DNA of 64,000 nucleotides from Fimousia sp045616445. Its GTDB lineage: Bacteria; Bacillota; Clostridia; Lachnospirales; Lachnospiraceae. The stretch lies in the NCBI GenBank assembly GCA_045616445.1, contig JAZLGR010000018.1, forward strand, positions 124,001 through 188,000, written 5' to 3'. The notes below the pieces were generated by a model. The model searched no databases and had not been told where the DNA came from. It worked only from the letters and a program-made list of their open reading frames with translations. Of the stretch, positions 42,546-51,689 are shown in pieces (the first letter of the stretch is position 1; every line of letters begins with the position of its first letter). Both the position numbers and the translations under genes were made by a program.

Positions 42546-43475
42546 ATGAAAACTTTTGTTAAAAAACTTTCCATGATAATCGTGATGATGGCATTTGCAG
42601 TGATCGTGGCCATGATCGTACCAACTAAAGCGCAAGCAGCAGCATTTAAGGGAAACTCAGCTGGTAAAGTAACAAAGTGTGGAAGTTACTACATCAAGCG
42701 TAATAAGACAGGTATCTATAAGAGCAAGAAAAAGACCAGCGGCTTTAAGTTAGTCGTAAAAGCTGCAACATCCACAGCAAAAGATAACGGAAGCTATGCA
42801 TACGGCTTTACTTCTAATGGAAGTACCATCTATTATGCAGTCAATGATAACAAAACAAACAAAGGTATCATCTATAGTATTAAGGTGACTGGCAAGAGCA
42901 AGAAAACAATCTACAAAGCAAAACATCAGGTAAATGTATACTATGCATATGACGGAAAATTGATCTACAAATCTGACGTTCACGGCCAGAAGAACTTTTT
43001 TGAAGACTATTTCTATCAGTTAAATCCATCTTCCAAGACAAAATATAAATTGATTGCTCATGCAAATCAGGGTTGGGATAGTGACATAACAACATTTGAC
43101 TATCTTGACTTAGACAGCACATCCGGAAAATATGTTGTCTTCAAAGTTGATGACGAGCAAATTGGTTATTTACTATGGGATATGTCCAAACAGAAAAGTG
43201 ATACATTTGCTTATCTTGACGATTGTTCACGTCTGAAAACAGGGCTGAAACCTTATATTCTCAAAGATGGTTATGTGTATTATATTAATGAGTCCGAGGC
43301 TTGGGACGAAGAAGATGATGATAATAACCAGTTTACTGTATTAAAACGTAAGCTCTTTGCTACGTCCAATCAATATCTTGCAGATGTCAAAGGATTCAGG
43401 AAAATCACATCCTTTAGCACTTCCAAAGTCGTATATACTGATGCAAAAGGAAACAAGAAGACAATATCATATTAA
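42546..43475 (+). CDS. Secreted protein of unknown function
   Basis: A 309-residue protein with a clear signal peptide: KTFVKKLSM, a hydrophobic core IIVMMAFAVIVAMIV, and a probable cut after AQAA near residue 33. The mature part is rich in Lys, Tyr, Ser and Asp and appears to be repeating beta strands (GIYKSKKK, KLIYKSDVHG, YVYYINESEAWDEEDDDNN), reminiscent of DUF5050-like beta-propellers, but the match is weak. There is no cell-wall anchor. AAAGGAGGGATGAC gives strong initiation. Role unknown. Confidence 0.75.
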   Translation: MKTFVKKLSMIIVMMAFAVIVAMIVPTKAQAAAFKGNSAGKVTKCGSYYIKRNKTGIYKSKKKTSGFKLVVKAATSTAKDNGSYAYGFTSNGSTIYYAVNDNKTNKGIIYSIKVTGKSKKTIYKAKHQVNVYYAYDGKLIYKSDVHGQKNFFEDYFYQLNPSSKTKYKLIAHANQGWDSDITTFDYLDLDSTSGKYVVFKVDDEQIGYLLWDMSKQKSDTFAYLDDCSRLKTGLKPYILKDGYVYYINESEAWDEEDDDNNQFTVLKRKLFATSNQYLADVKGFRKITSFSTSKVVYTDAKGNKKTISY

Positions 43476-43499
43476 TTTCAGATTCATCGAAAAGATTGG

Positions 43500-43526
43500 G
43501 AAGGAGTCCTTTGCGGGGCTCCTTTC
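43500..43526 (+). terminator. Possible terminator after the secreted protein gene
   Basis: GAAGGAGTCC, TTTGC loop, GGGGCTCCTTTC, with a modest T-rich tail. Confidence 0.5.
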
Positions 43527-43603
43527 ATATTGCATTTTTATACGGTTTGTGGTATTCTGTTAGTTAAGTTTATACGGCTTGTGGCAGCCTTAGGAGGATT
43601 AAA

Positions 43604-44038
43604 ATGTATATTAAACAGTTGAATGTATTTACAGAAAACAGACATGGTAAATTAGAGGAAGTGTACTCTATTTTAGCAAAGAATGATATTAATGTTGTCT
43701 CTACAACAATTGCAGATGTAAGTGAGTATGGATTAGTACGTATGGTTGTTTCTGACCCTGTAAAAGCCAAGGAAGCCTTAGTAGAGAATGAATATTCTGC
43801 ATCCTTAACAGACGTCCTTGCAGTAAAGTTACCAAACAAGGTTGGTTCTTTACAGACGATGATTCAGGTGCTTACATTTAGCGGCGTAACCATTTCCTAT
43901 CTTTATACAATGGCGACTGGAGAGACATCTGCTTCCATGGTTGTGAAGGTTTCCGAACCGGACCGTGCATTAGAAGCATTAGAAGAGAACGGCTACAAAG
44001 TATTCTCTCCAGAAGAAGCATATGCAATTACTGCATAA
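43604..44038 (+). CDS. Tandem ACT domain protein
   Basis: A 144-residue protein made of two ACT domains (about 1-68 and 71-140) with little else. The first opens KQLNVFTENRHGKLEEVYSILAKNDIN; the second opens AVKLPNKVGSLQTMIQVLTFSGVTISYLY. Such proteins bind amino acids and act as allosteric sensors. No enzyme domain is attached. AGGAGGATTAAA precedes the ATG. The DUF5685 gene starts nine bases after the stop, so the two are probably in one operon with the two-component system. Confidence 0.9.
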   Translation: MYIKQLNVFTENRHGKLEEVYSILAKNDINVVSTTIADVSEYGLVRMVVSDPVKAKEALVENEYSASLTDVLAVKLPNKVGSLQTMIQVLTFSGVTISYLYTMATGETSASMVVKVSEPDRALEALEENGYKVFSPEEAYAITA

Positions 44039-44047
44039 ATAATCGAT

Positions 44048-44872
44048 ATGTTTGGTTATGTAACAACAAATCAGATGGAATTAAAAATGAAAGACTTTTA
44101 TACCTATCAGGCATGCTACTGCGGTTTGTGTCAAAGCTTAAAGCACAATCGCGGCCAGCGTGCCCGATTGGTTTTAAGCTATGATATGACCTTTGTGGCC
44201 ATGCTGTTAAACGGGCTTTATGAACCAACCATGGTGAAGAAGAGGATTCGTTGTCCGCTTCATCCATTTCAGAAAAAGCAGGTCATCATGTCTAATCTCT
44301 CTGCCTACGCAGGGGATATGAATCTGCTTCTGGCCTACCACAATCTGTTGGATGACTGGAGAGATGATCACAGCTTGAAAAGTCTTATTTTTATGCGCAT
44401 GATTAAGAAGGCCTACAAAAAGGCAGCAAGTCAGTATCCAAGACAGGAGAAGGCTGTGCTTTCCTATATGAAAAAACTGGCAGTCTGTGAGAAAAAGCAG
44501 GATGGGAATCTGGATGAGGCCGCAATGCTTACAGGAACCATGTTTGGAGAAATCCTTGTATACAAAGAGGATGAGTGGGCGGATACCCTTCGGGGACTTG
44601 GAATGGCCCTTGGCAGATTCATCTATTATATGGATGCCTATGATGATCTTTTGGATGATGAGAAGAGTGGATCCTATAATCCATTTAAGGGGGTATCACC
44701 GGATACCATGGAAGATATCTTAAAGATGATGATGGCAGAGACGGCACAGTACTTTGAATATCTGCCGATTGTGGAATATGCAGAGATTTTAAGAAACATT
44801 ATCTATTCCGGTGTATGGATGAAATACGTGGAGATCAGAAAAAAACGAGAAGAAAATAATGGAAGAAATTAG
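44048..44872 (+). CDS. DUF5685 family protein
   Basis: A 274-residue, mainly helical protein. The N-terminal MFGYVTTNQMELKMKDFYTYQACYCGLCQSL and SYDMTFVAMLLNGLY are the DUF5685 signature, with a CYCGLC Cys pair. An acidic stretch, MDAYDDLLDDEKSGSYNPF near residue 200, recalls the Asp-rich metal site of all-helical prenyl transferases; that link is only suggestive. No clear ribosome site precedes the ATG, so coupling to the ACT gene is likely. It overlaps the response regulator gene by 14 bases. Confidence 0.8.
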   Translation: MFGYVTTNQMELKMKDFYTYQACYCGLCQSLKHNRGQRARLVLSYDMTFVAMLLNGLYEPTMVKKRIRCPLHPFQKKQVIMSNLSAYAGDMNLLLAYHNLLDDWRDDHSLKSLIFMRMIKKAYKKAASQYPRQEKAVLSYMKKLAVCEKKQDGNLDEAAMLTGTMFGEILVYKEDEWADTLRGLGMALGRFIYYMDAYDDLLDDEKSGSYNPFKGVSPDTMEDILKMMMAETAQYFEYLPIVEYAEILRNIIYSGVWMKYVEIRKKREENNGRN

Positions 44873-45539
44873 AATTTTAGTCGTAGATGATGAAGCGCGT
44901 ATGCGAAAGCTGGTACGCGATTTTTTGAATAGAAACGGATATACCGTATTGGAAGCGGCTGACGGAGAAGCTGCAGAAGAAATCTTCTTTGGTAAAAAGA
45001 AGATCCATCTGGTCATTCTGGATGTGATGATGCCGAAGGTAGATGGCTGGGAGGTATTAAAGGACATCCGTAAGGTTTCCGATGTGCCTGTCATTATGCT
45101 GACAGCGAGAACCCAGGAACAGGATGAGCTTCTGGGCTTTCAGCTGGGGGTGGATGAATATGTGGCAAAACCATTCAGTCCCAAAATACTGGTGGCCAGA
45201 GTGGAAGCAATCCTTAGAAGAAGTCAACAGCTCGGAGAGAGCGTGCTGACGGAAGGGAAGATTCAGGTGAACCCATCCTCACGCCAGGTACTGGTGGACG
45301 GAAAGGAAGTTGAGCTTAGCCATAAGGAATTTGACCTTTTGGTGTATCTTATGAAGAATAAGCAGGTGGCGCTTTCCAGAGAGAATATCTTAAATCATGT
45401 ATGGAATTATGATTATTTTGGGGATGAGCGAACCATTGACACCCATGTGAAGAAGCTGCGAAACAAGATGGGTGCATTTGGCAGCTATATTACCACAGTC
45501 TGGGGCGTGGGTTATAAATTTGAGGTGCCAAAAGAATGA
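44859..45539 (+). CDS. OmpR/PhoB-type response regulator
   Basis: A 226-residue DNA-binding regulator. The receiver (1-115) has VVDDEAR, the phospho-acceptor Asp in LDVMMPKVDGWEVL and the Lys in AKPFSP; the winged helix (about 130-225) has LSHKEFDLLVYLMKNK and RTIDTHVKKLRNKMG. It overlaps DUF5685 at the start and the histidine kinase at its stop (ATGA), which makes a tight operon. Targets are unknown; the secreted CotH-like gene downstream is a candidate. Confidence 0.95.
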   Translation: MEEIRILVVDDEARMRKLVRDFLNRNGYTVLEAADGEAAEEIFFGKKKIHLVILDVMMPKVDGWEVLKDIRKVSDVPVIMLTARTQEQDELLGFQLGVDEYVAKPFSPKILVARVEAILRRSQQLGESVLTEGKIQVNPSSRQVLVDGKEVELSHKEFDLLVYLMKNKQVALSRENILNHVWNYDYFGDERTIDTHVKKLRNKMGAFGSYITTVWGVGYKFEVPKE

Positions 45540-47059
45540 AAATAGGAAGAAACAGACAGCGTTCTCTTCGCTGGCGCCTGAGTATCTTTGTCATTGTGTC
45601 GCTGGGACTTACGGTGGCGCTGTGCTGGGTGGCTGGTAAGACCTTGCTGGAGGACTATTTTATCTACAGTGAGAAGCGAACCATCACACGACTTTATCAG
45701 GAGATCAGCCAGACCATGGAGCAGGAAGGAAAAATCGACTCCACTTACCTGGAATCCCTGTCGAATCAGAAGAATGTCAATATCATGGTCGTTGCAAAGA
45801 AGAATGATGGATTTGGCAATAATAAAGTAGAGCTTGTATACAGTTCCGCGGTGAAGGGCGGTTATGCCTACCGTGGCATGTTCGATCTGCTGCAGAATCT
45901 CAACAGCAGTGAGCTGCTACAGAGTGAGATGAATGAGATTTACCGGAATGTACGGGAGAAGGGGTTCGTGGTTTTGAATCATACGGAGCCGAAGCTTGAC
46001 CTGACCAGCATCGATCTTCTGGGCAGTCTTGGGGAGAATTATCTGATCATCGTTGATTCGTCGGCAGAACGTCTTCAGGCATCTGCGGCCATTGCAGTTC
46101 GGTTTCTGGCCATGGCAAGTATCTTAGTGTCCGCGGTTGCATCGGTTTTTGTATTCTTCTACAGCAGAAGATTTACCAGACCGATTGAGGAAATGTCGGA
46201 GATTGCGGGCAGGATGGCCAATCTGGATTTTGAGGCTAAGGTGACGAAGCTTCCCGATGATGAGATTGGAAAGCTAGGAGAAAGCATGAACAGCATGTCA
46301 GAACAGTTGGAGCGCACCATCACGGAGCTTAAGAATGCCAATGTGGAGCTGCTTCGTGATAATGAGAAGAAGGCACAGATTGATGAGATGCGCAAGGAAT
46401 TCCTATCCCATGTATCCCATGAGCTGAAAACACCGATTGCGCTGATTCAGGGATATGCGGAAGGACTGGCTGAGCAGATCAATGAGGATGCCGAGAGCCG
46501 GGCATTCTACTGTGAAGTAATCGTCGATGAAGCACAGAAGATGAATCAGATGGTGCAGCAGCTCTTAAGCCTCAATGAGTTAGAATCCGGTCAGAATCAG
46601 TTAGACATTGAGCGATTTGATCTGTCCCAGGTATTAGACAGTGTGATCGCAGCCAATAAAAAACGATTTTCTGAAAAGAATGTGACACTGCAGACGAACT
46701 ATCCGGAGAAGCTTTATGTATGGGGTGACGCGCTTCGGATTGAGGATGTCGTCAATAATTATATCAATAATGCGTATAATTATTCGCCTTCAGGCGGGAA
46801 TGTAGAAGTCTACATAGACAACCACAAGGCAAATGTCTTATTATGGGTTTATAATAAAGGTGACAGAATACCAGATGAGGAGCTTGATCAGATCTGGATC
46901 AAGTTTTATAAGGTAGATAAAGCCAGAACCAGAGAATATGGTGGCAGTGGAGTCGGACTTTCCATCGTCGCTGCAATCATGCAGGCACATCATATGGATT
47001 ACGGTGTGGAAAATCGCAAAGATGGCGTTGCCTTTTACATTGAACTGGAAAAGGCTTAA
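45536..47059 (+). CDS. Membrane sensor histidine kinase
   Basis: A 507-residue kinase paired with the preceding regulator. Two membrane helices (about 14-36 and 183-205) bracket an extracellular sensor of about 145 residues. HAMP (about 206-260, RRFTRPIEEMSEIAGRMANLDFE), HisKA with the phospho-His in SHVSHELKTPIALIQGY near residue 300, and HATPase (YINNAYNYSPSGG, YGGSGVGLSIV) follow. The signal is unknown. It starts on the regulator's stop codon. Confidence 0.95.
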   Translation: MKIGRNRQRSLRWRLSIFVIVSLGLTVALCWVAGKTLLEDYFIYSEKRTITRLYQEISQTMEQEGKIDSTYLESLSNQKNVNIMVVAKKNDGFGNNKVELVYSSAVKGGYAYRGMFDLLQNLNSSELLQSEMNEIYRNVREKGFVVLNHTEPKLDLTSIDLLGSLGENYLIIVDSSAERLQASAAIAVRFLAMASILVSAVASVFVFFYSRRFTRPIEEMSEIAGRMANLDFEAKVTKLPDDEIGKLGESMNSMSEQLERTITELKNANVELLRDNEKKAQIDEMRKEFLSHVSHELKTPIALIQGYAEGLAEQINEDAESRAFYCEVIVDEAQKMNQMVQQLLSLNELESGQNQLDIERFDLSQVLDSVIAANKKRFSEKNVTLQTNYPEKLYVWGDALRIEDVVNNYINNAYNYSPSGGNVEVYIDNHKANVLLWVYNKGDRIPDEELDQIWIKFYKVDKARTREYGGSGVGLSIVAAIMQAHHMDYGVENRKDGVAFYIELEKA

Positions 47060-47097
47060 ATATAATATATAATGATATGACAAAGGAGGAGTATATT

Positions 47098-49029
47098 ATG
47101 AAATTGAAGAAACAATTTCTGGCATTGGCTTTGGCAGTTGTGATGCTGTTTGGTATGGTTCCCGCAGAAACCGTGTCTGCAGCAATGCCTGAGAAATTCA
47201 CGATCAAGTTAAAGGACACATCCTTTAAGACAATCGATGCCGGAACAAAAGAAATCAAGTATCCAGGCAATACTGTTGTGGTAGATGGAAAAACCTTAAC
47301 AGATGTGGAAGTGAAAGGAAGAGGAAACTCTACCTGGCGTTATGTGAAAAAACCATATCAGATCAAGTTAAAATCATCAGAAAATCTCTTCGGTCTTGGA
47401 GAAACCAAGACATGGATCTTACTGGCGAACTATCTTGATGTTGCGAACCTTCGTAATGACAGCGCCCTCTATATGGCAGGTAAGATTGGCCTGGGATTTA
47501 ACAACAAAGGTACATGGGTAAGACTGTATGACAAGGATAAGGAGAAGGGGCTCTATTATCTCTGCCATAAGAGCAAGATTGGTACCAATGAATTAAATCT
47601 GAAGAGTGACACAGCCATCATCGTTGAGATGGATCAGGAGAAGAATGTTGAACAGGATGAAGTGTATGAAGTTACCAAGGTATACAAGAGAGCGATCATG
47701 GTAAAGGATACTCCAGGTGATGAGAAGGAAGTACTCTCCAGATTCATGAAGTCCTACAATCAGTTGGAACAGTATGCAGCTGACCGCAATTACAGCAAGA
47801 TCAAAGAAATTATTGATGTGGATTCCTTCGCAAGATATTATCTTCTTCAGGAATTTACCAAGGATATCGATGGATGGCATAAGAGTGTATACATGTATCA
47901 GGACGGTCCGGACGATGTGATCCACGCAGGACCAGCATGGGATTACGATAATGCGTTCGGCAGCGACGAACATCCTTGGGTGAATAAGATGTTTGGTAAC
48001 GATGTTATTTCCAATAATAACTCTACTGCAAACTGGTCAACCTCCACTGTTTATAAAGAGTTGATCGCTATTCCAGAATTCCGTCAGCTTGTCAGTGACA
48101 TTTACAAGAAGGACTTTGCGCCGGAAGTAAGCGGTCTGACAGCCCGTATCAAGAAGAACTGGCTTGCGATCAGAGATTATGCCAAGGCAGATGTGAAATT
48201 ATATCCTCGTAAATATACAGCGAAAGTTCAAAAAGATAAGATGCTTGACTGGATTGCAGCCCGTAAGAAATATATGGATGTATTCTATCTTCCAGAAGTA
48301 AAGCTTAATGAAGGTGCTTATGAAATTGGCGGCAAGGTATTCGATTTAAAAACAGATCCTAAGGGGGGATATGTGGATCATGTACTAACGTCTGATGGCA
48401 AAACCTACTATATCTTTGACAGAGCATTGGGTAAACAGCTTGCAAAAGGAAGCAAACCTGTGCCACATACCCATAAGCTGAAAAAGAAAGTGACTCCTGC
48501 AACAACGAAGAAGAATGGCAGCATCGTTGAGACCTGCAGTGTATGTAAGAACAAATACAAAACCAAGATTGTGGCAGCAAAGAAAGCAACAGCAGTAAAA
48601 CGTGTATACGATGGAAAATCTGCTGCACCGAAGGTTACTGTTGTGAACAAGAGTGGCAAGACAATTGCAGCCAAGTTCTATACAGTATCTGCAGCCAAAG
48701 GAATCGGACCACATACTGCAACCATCAAGTTAAAGGGCAATTATAAAGGTACTTTAAAAGCGAAGTATACCATCGTTCCTGCAGCAGTTGGTATGACTGC
48801 AGTAACAGATACCACTTTAGAAGCGCAGAAGAGCAGCGTGAAGGTGACCGGATATCAGTTCCAGGTTAGTGAAAAAACCAATATGACCAATCCAAAATCC
48901 TTCAATTCTTCCAAAAATGTATTGAAGAAGACCCTGACAGCTAATCAGAAGTATGTCAGAGTTCGTTGCTATAAGACAATCAAAAAGAAAAAATACTACT
49001 CTGACTGGAGTAGCGTAATGACAAAATAA
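47098..49029 (+). CDS. Secreted CotH-kinase family protein
   Basis: A 643-residue exported protein. The signal peptide is KLKKQFLALALAVVMLFGM with a likely cut after VSA (about residue 28). A CotH-type domain (about 60-400) has VKGRGNSTWR, LANYLDVANLRNDSAL and AGPAWDYDNAFG, matching the atypical protein kinase CotH group seen in spore coats and in cellulosomal or surface proteins. The C-terminal third (about 465-643) is Lys- and Thr-rich with a CSVCKNKYKT pair and an FN3- or MBG-like region ending in a YYSDWSSV segment. AAAGGAGGAG precedes ATG 47098. It follows the kinase gene by 38 bases. Confidence 0.88.
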   Translation: MKLKKQFLALALAVVMLFGMVPAETVSAAMPEKFTIKLKDTSFKTIDAGTKEIKYPGNTVVVDGKTLTDVEVKGRGNSTWRYVKKPYQIKLKSSENLFGLGETKTWILLANYLDVANLRNDSALYMAGKIGLGFNNKGTWVRLYDKDKEKGLYYLCHKSKIGTNELNLKSDTAIIVEMDQEKNVEQDEVYEVTKVYKRAIMVKDTPGDEKEVLSRFMKSYNQLEQYAADRNYSKIKEIIDVDSFARYYLLQEFTKDIDGWHKSVYMYQDGPDDVIHAGPAWDYDNAFGSDEHPWVNKMFGNDVISNNNSTANWSTSTVYKELIAIPEFRQLVSDIYKKDFAPEVSGLTARIKKNWLAIRDYAKADVKLYPRKYTAKVQKDKMLDWIAARKKYMDVFYLPEVKLNEGAYEIGGKVFDLKTDPKGGYVDHVLTSDGKTYYIFDRALGKQLAKGSKPVPHTHKLKKKVTPATTKKNGSIVETCSVCKNKYKTKIVAAKKATAVKRVYDGKSAAPKVTVVNKSGKTIAAKFYTVSAAKGIGPHTATIKLKGNYKGTLKAKYTIVPAAVGMTAVTDTTLEAQKSSVKVTGYQFQVSEKTNMTNPKSFNSSKNVLKKTLTANQKYVRVRCYKTIKKKKYYSDWSSVMTK

Positions 49030-49031
49030 AA

Positions 49032-49067
49032 AAAATGGCAGCTACGCGTTCGCGTAACTGCCATTTC
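49032..49067. terminator. Terminator hairpin between converging genes
   Basis: AAATGGCAGCTACGC, GTTC loop, GCGTAACTGCCATTT; A-rich on the left and T-rich on the right, usable in both directions. Confidence 0.85.
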
Positions 49068-49093
49068 GTCTTTTCATATAGGGTATAAGCGAA

Positions 49094-49297
49094 TTATAAT
49101 TCAACAGCGCCGGATACGCCATCTTCACCATTGATCACATAATATGCTTTGTTTTCTTCTGGTTTTACATAGATATCAAGAGTGTCAATGTCTTTTACTT
49201 TGTTGCCGGCTCCAGTCCATTCTTTTTTTGCTGCTGCAATTACATCTTTTTCTAAAGTCTGTTTTCCCTGGAATTCAACATAAAAGTTCGTTTTCAT
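49094..49297 (-). CDS. DUF6465 family small protein
   Basis: A 67-residue protein with the pattern NFYVEFQGKQTLEKDVIAAAKKEW, then DIDTLDIYVKPEENKAYYVINGE, which is the DUF6465 family found widely in Clostridia. No signal peptide or Cys. The ATG at 49297 is chosen for its GGAGGGATAGAG; the frame runs on to 49360 without another ribosome site. Function unknown. Confidence 0.82.
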   Translation of the reverse strand: MKTNFYVEFQGKQTLEKDVIAAAKKEWTGAGNKVKDIDTLDIYVKPEENKAYYVINGEDGVSGAVEL

Positions 49298-49353
49298 CTC
49301 TATCCCTCCTTCTTTTCTCAATGATTTTCCCATTTTAATACAGAATGGTTTAT

Positions 49354-49382
49354 TTGTCAAATGAAGGCAGATAGGCTATAAT
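49354..49382 (+). promoter_or_regulatory. Promoter of the sirtuin-like gene
   Basis: TTGTCA (49354-49359), 17-base spacer, TATAAT (49377-49382). Confidence 0.75.
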
Positions 49383-49421
49383 AATTCTTATGTTATACAA
49401 ATAGAAAACGAGGAAATGACA

Positions 49422-50219
49422 ATGTTAGATCAATATAAAGAACTGATTAAGGATGCTGATCTGGTATTAATCGGGATTGGCAGAGAATTAGAAGCCAAAA
49501 AGCTCATTCCCATGGACAGTGAGGAAGTAAGAGACTATTACAAAGCCCAGGGAAAACATGGATATGAGACCTTATTGCAGGCACCTGCTTCTAAAGAACG
49601 TGACAGACTCTTAGAAGCCTACTATCGTGGTTATCTCTTATCCATGGAACATGTGTCCCTGTATGATGATCTGGTGGAAGCCTTAGAAGGCAAAAACTAT
49701 TTTGTGATCACAAGTAACCAGGATAACTTACTCTATAAGACAGGCCTTCGCGATGACCGCATCTGTGTGCCTTGCGGAAGCGGTGAGTTCTTTCAGTGCA
49801 GCAAACCATGTGAACACAAGTTATATCCAGCACTTCCAGGCATCTTAGACCTGATCAATTATTATGAAGCAACCGGCGTGATGGAATGGCTGCAGTGTCC
49901 GGACTGCGGGGAGGATTTCCTCTTCAATGTACGCAATGAATCCACTGTGGGCTGTTATGTGGAGGAAGGATATCTTCAGCGCTGGGGACATTATACCAAA
50001 TGGCTGCAGGGAACCATCAACAAGAATGTGGTCATCTTAGAGCTTGGAGAAGGATTCGACCTTCCAAACCTGTTCAAATGGCCATTTGAGAAGATCGTAA
50101 CCTATAACTTCAAATCCCATCTGATCCGTGTACATGAACATCTTGCCATGTCCACACCAGAGATCAAGGAGCGCACTGAGGTTGTGGCAATGAACAGTAA
50201 GGACTTTCTGGCCCAGTAG
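49422..50219 (+). CDS. Divergent Sir2-like (sirtuin) protein
   Basis: A 265-residue protein resembling NAD-dependent sirtuins. The phrase YFVITSNQDNLLYKTGL parallels the sirtuin TQNVDGLHQKAG segment, with NQD for the usual N-I/V-D; PCGSGEFFQCSKPC and LQCPDCGEDF give two Cys pairs like the zinc module; and VVILELGEGFDLPNLFKWPFEKI resembles the C-terminal NAD-site region. The N-terminal GAGxS loop is altered to GIGRELE. It may therefore be a deacylase, an ADP-ribosyl transferase or an inactive relative. ATG 49422 has GAGGA at the right distance. Confidence 0.72.
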   Translation: MLDQYKELIKDADLVLIGIGRELEAKKLIPMDSEEVRDYYKAQGKHGYETLLQAPASKERDRLLEAYYRGYLLSMEHVSLYDDLVEALEGKNYFVITSNQDNLLYKTGLRDDRICVPCGSGEFFQCSKPCEHKLYPALPGILDLINYYEATGVMEWLQCPDCGEDFLFNVRNESTVGCYVEEGYLQRWGHYTKWLQGTINKNVVILELGEGFDLPNLFKWPFEKIVTYNFKSHLIRVHEHLAMSTPEIKERTEVVAMNSKDFLAQ

Positions 50220-50308
50220 GATACACGGCGGCAGGATTCTCTTTCATTGCAGGGAAAGGACCAGATATTTAGAAATAGAAATAAATATGATATAGAAAGG
50301 ATATGCAT

Positions 50309-50911
50309 ATGATCGCAATTATTGATTATGATGCAGGTAACATCAAGAGTGTGGAGAAAGCAATCCAGCATCTTGGTGAAGAAGCCATCATTACAAGAGA
50401 CAAAGATATTATTTTAAACAGTGACAAGGTGATCTTACCGGGGGTAGGTGCATTTGGCGACGCCATGGAAAAAATCAACGCTTACGACCTGAAAAATACC
50501 ATTTACGACGTGGTAGACGCAGGAAAACCATTCTTAGGCATCTGCTTAGGACTTCAGCTCCTCTTTAAGACCAGTGAAGAAAGCCCCGGAGCGACCGGAC
50601 TTGGTATTTTAGACGGTGAGATCGTAAGAATTCCTGCCAAGGAAGGACTGAAGATTCCTCATATGGGATGGAATGACCTTACCATTACTCCTAGCGCAAC
50701 CCTTTATCAGGGAGTGGAAGATCACTCCTATGTATATTTTGTACATTCCTACTATTTAAAAGCAAAAGAAGACATTGTGGCAGCCACCACAGAGTATTCT
50801 ACGCTCATGCATGCTTCCGTGGAAAAGGATCATGTATTCGCATGCCAGTTCCATCCGGAAAAGAGCGGAACTGTAGGACTTAAGATTTTAGACAACTTCT
50901 TAAAGCTGTAA
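50309..50911 (+). CDS. hisH: Imidazole glycerol phosphate synthase, glutamine amidotransferase subunit
   Basis: Frees ammonia from glutamine for HisF in histidine synthesis. The 200-residue protein has the class I catalytic triad: Cys in LGICLGLQLL near residue 80, and His and Glu in CQFHPEKSG near 180. ATG 50309 is preferred over 50303 because AAAGGA then sits seven bases upstream. hisF follows after 16 bases. The other his genes are not next to this pair. Confidence 0.96.
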   Translation: MIAIIDYDAGNIKSVEKAIQHLGEEAIITRDKDIILNSDKVILPGVGAFGDAMEKINAYDLKNTIYDVVDAGKPFLGICLGLQLLFKTSEESPGATGLGILDGEIVRIPAKEGLKIPHMGWNDLTITPSATLYQGVEDHSYVYFVHSYYLKAKEDIVAATTEYSTLMHASVEKDHVFACQFHPEKSGTVGLKILDNFLKL

Positions 50912-50927
50912 TCAGGAGGAATCAGAT

Positions 50928-51689
50928 ATGCATACAAAACGAATTATTCCATGCCTCGATGTAACCGGAGGCCGAGTAGTAAAGGGTGTCAATTTTGTAA
51001 ATTTAATTGATGCCGGTGACCCAGTGGCAGTTGGCGCAGCCTATGATACTGCAGGTGCCGACGAACTGGTATTTTTAGACATTACCGCATCTTCCGATGC
51101 AAGAAATATTATGATTGATATGGTAAGAAAGGTTGCAGAAACCGTATTTATCCCATTCACCGTTGGCGGCGGTATTCGTACTGTGGATGATTTTAAGGCC
51201 ATTCTTCGAGAAGGCGCAGACAAAATCTCCATCAACTCCTCTGCCATCAATACTCCTAGACTGATTTCCGATGCAGCAGACAAGTTCGGAAGCCAGTGTG
51301 TCGTTGTTGCCATTGATGCAAGAAGAAGACAGAATGGCTATGGCTGGGATGTATACAAGAATGGCGGCCGTATCAATGTTGGTCTTGATGCTGTTGAATG
51401 GGCAATCGAGGCTGAAAAGCGTGGCGCAGGAGAGATTCTCCTCACATCCATGGACGGTGACGGCACAAAGGCAGGCTACGATGTGGAACTGACCCGTATC
51501 ATTTCAGAAAATGTTTCCATCCCTGTCATCGCTTCCGGCGGCGCGGGCACAAAAGACCATTTTTACGATGTATTAACAGAAGGAAAAGCAGATGCAGCTC
51601 TCGCAGCCTCTCTTTTCCACTTTAAAGAACTTGAAATTAATGATTTGAAGAAGACACTTCGCGACCGTGGAGTCAGTGTGAGATTATAG
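50928..51689 (+). CDS. hisF: Imidazole glycerol phosphate synthase, cyclase subunit
   Basis: The TIM-barrel partner of HisH, which makes IGP and AICAR from PRFAR and ammonia. The 253-residue protein opens KRIIPCLDVTGGRVVKGVNF with the catalytic Asp, and holds FTVGGGIRT, LTSMDGDGTKAGYD (second catalytic Asp) and IASGGAGTKDH phosphate loops. TCAGGAGGAATCAG precedes the ATG. The next gene begins at the base after its stop. AICAR from this step is also the precursor of the ZTP signal. Confidence 0.97.
   Translation: MHTKRIIPCLDVTGGRVVKGVNFVNLIDAGDPVAVGAAYDTAGADELVFLDITASSDARNIMIDMVRKVAETVFIPFTVGGGIRTVDDFKAILREGADKISINSSAINTPRLISDAADKFGSQCVVVAIDARRRQNGYGWDVYKNGGRINVGLDAVEWAIEAEKRGAGEILLTSMDGDGTKAGYDVELTRIISENVSIPVIASGGAGTKDHFYDVLTEGKADAALAASLFHFKELEINDLKKTLRDRGVSVRL

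Noticed and set aside
42880..43122. Minus-strand frame inside the secreted protein gene
   Set aside because: It is a Cys- and Ser-rich shadow frame with no ribosome site, opposite a gene with a clear signal peptide and start.
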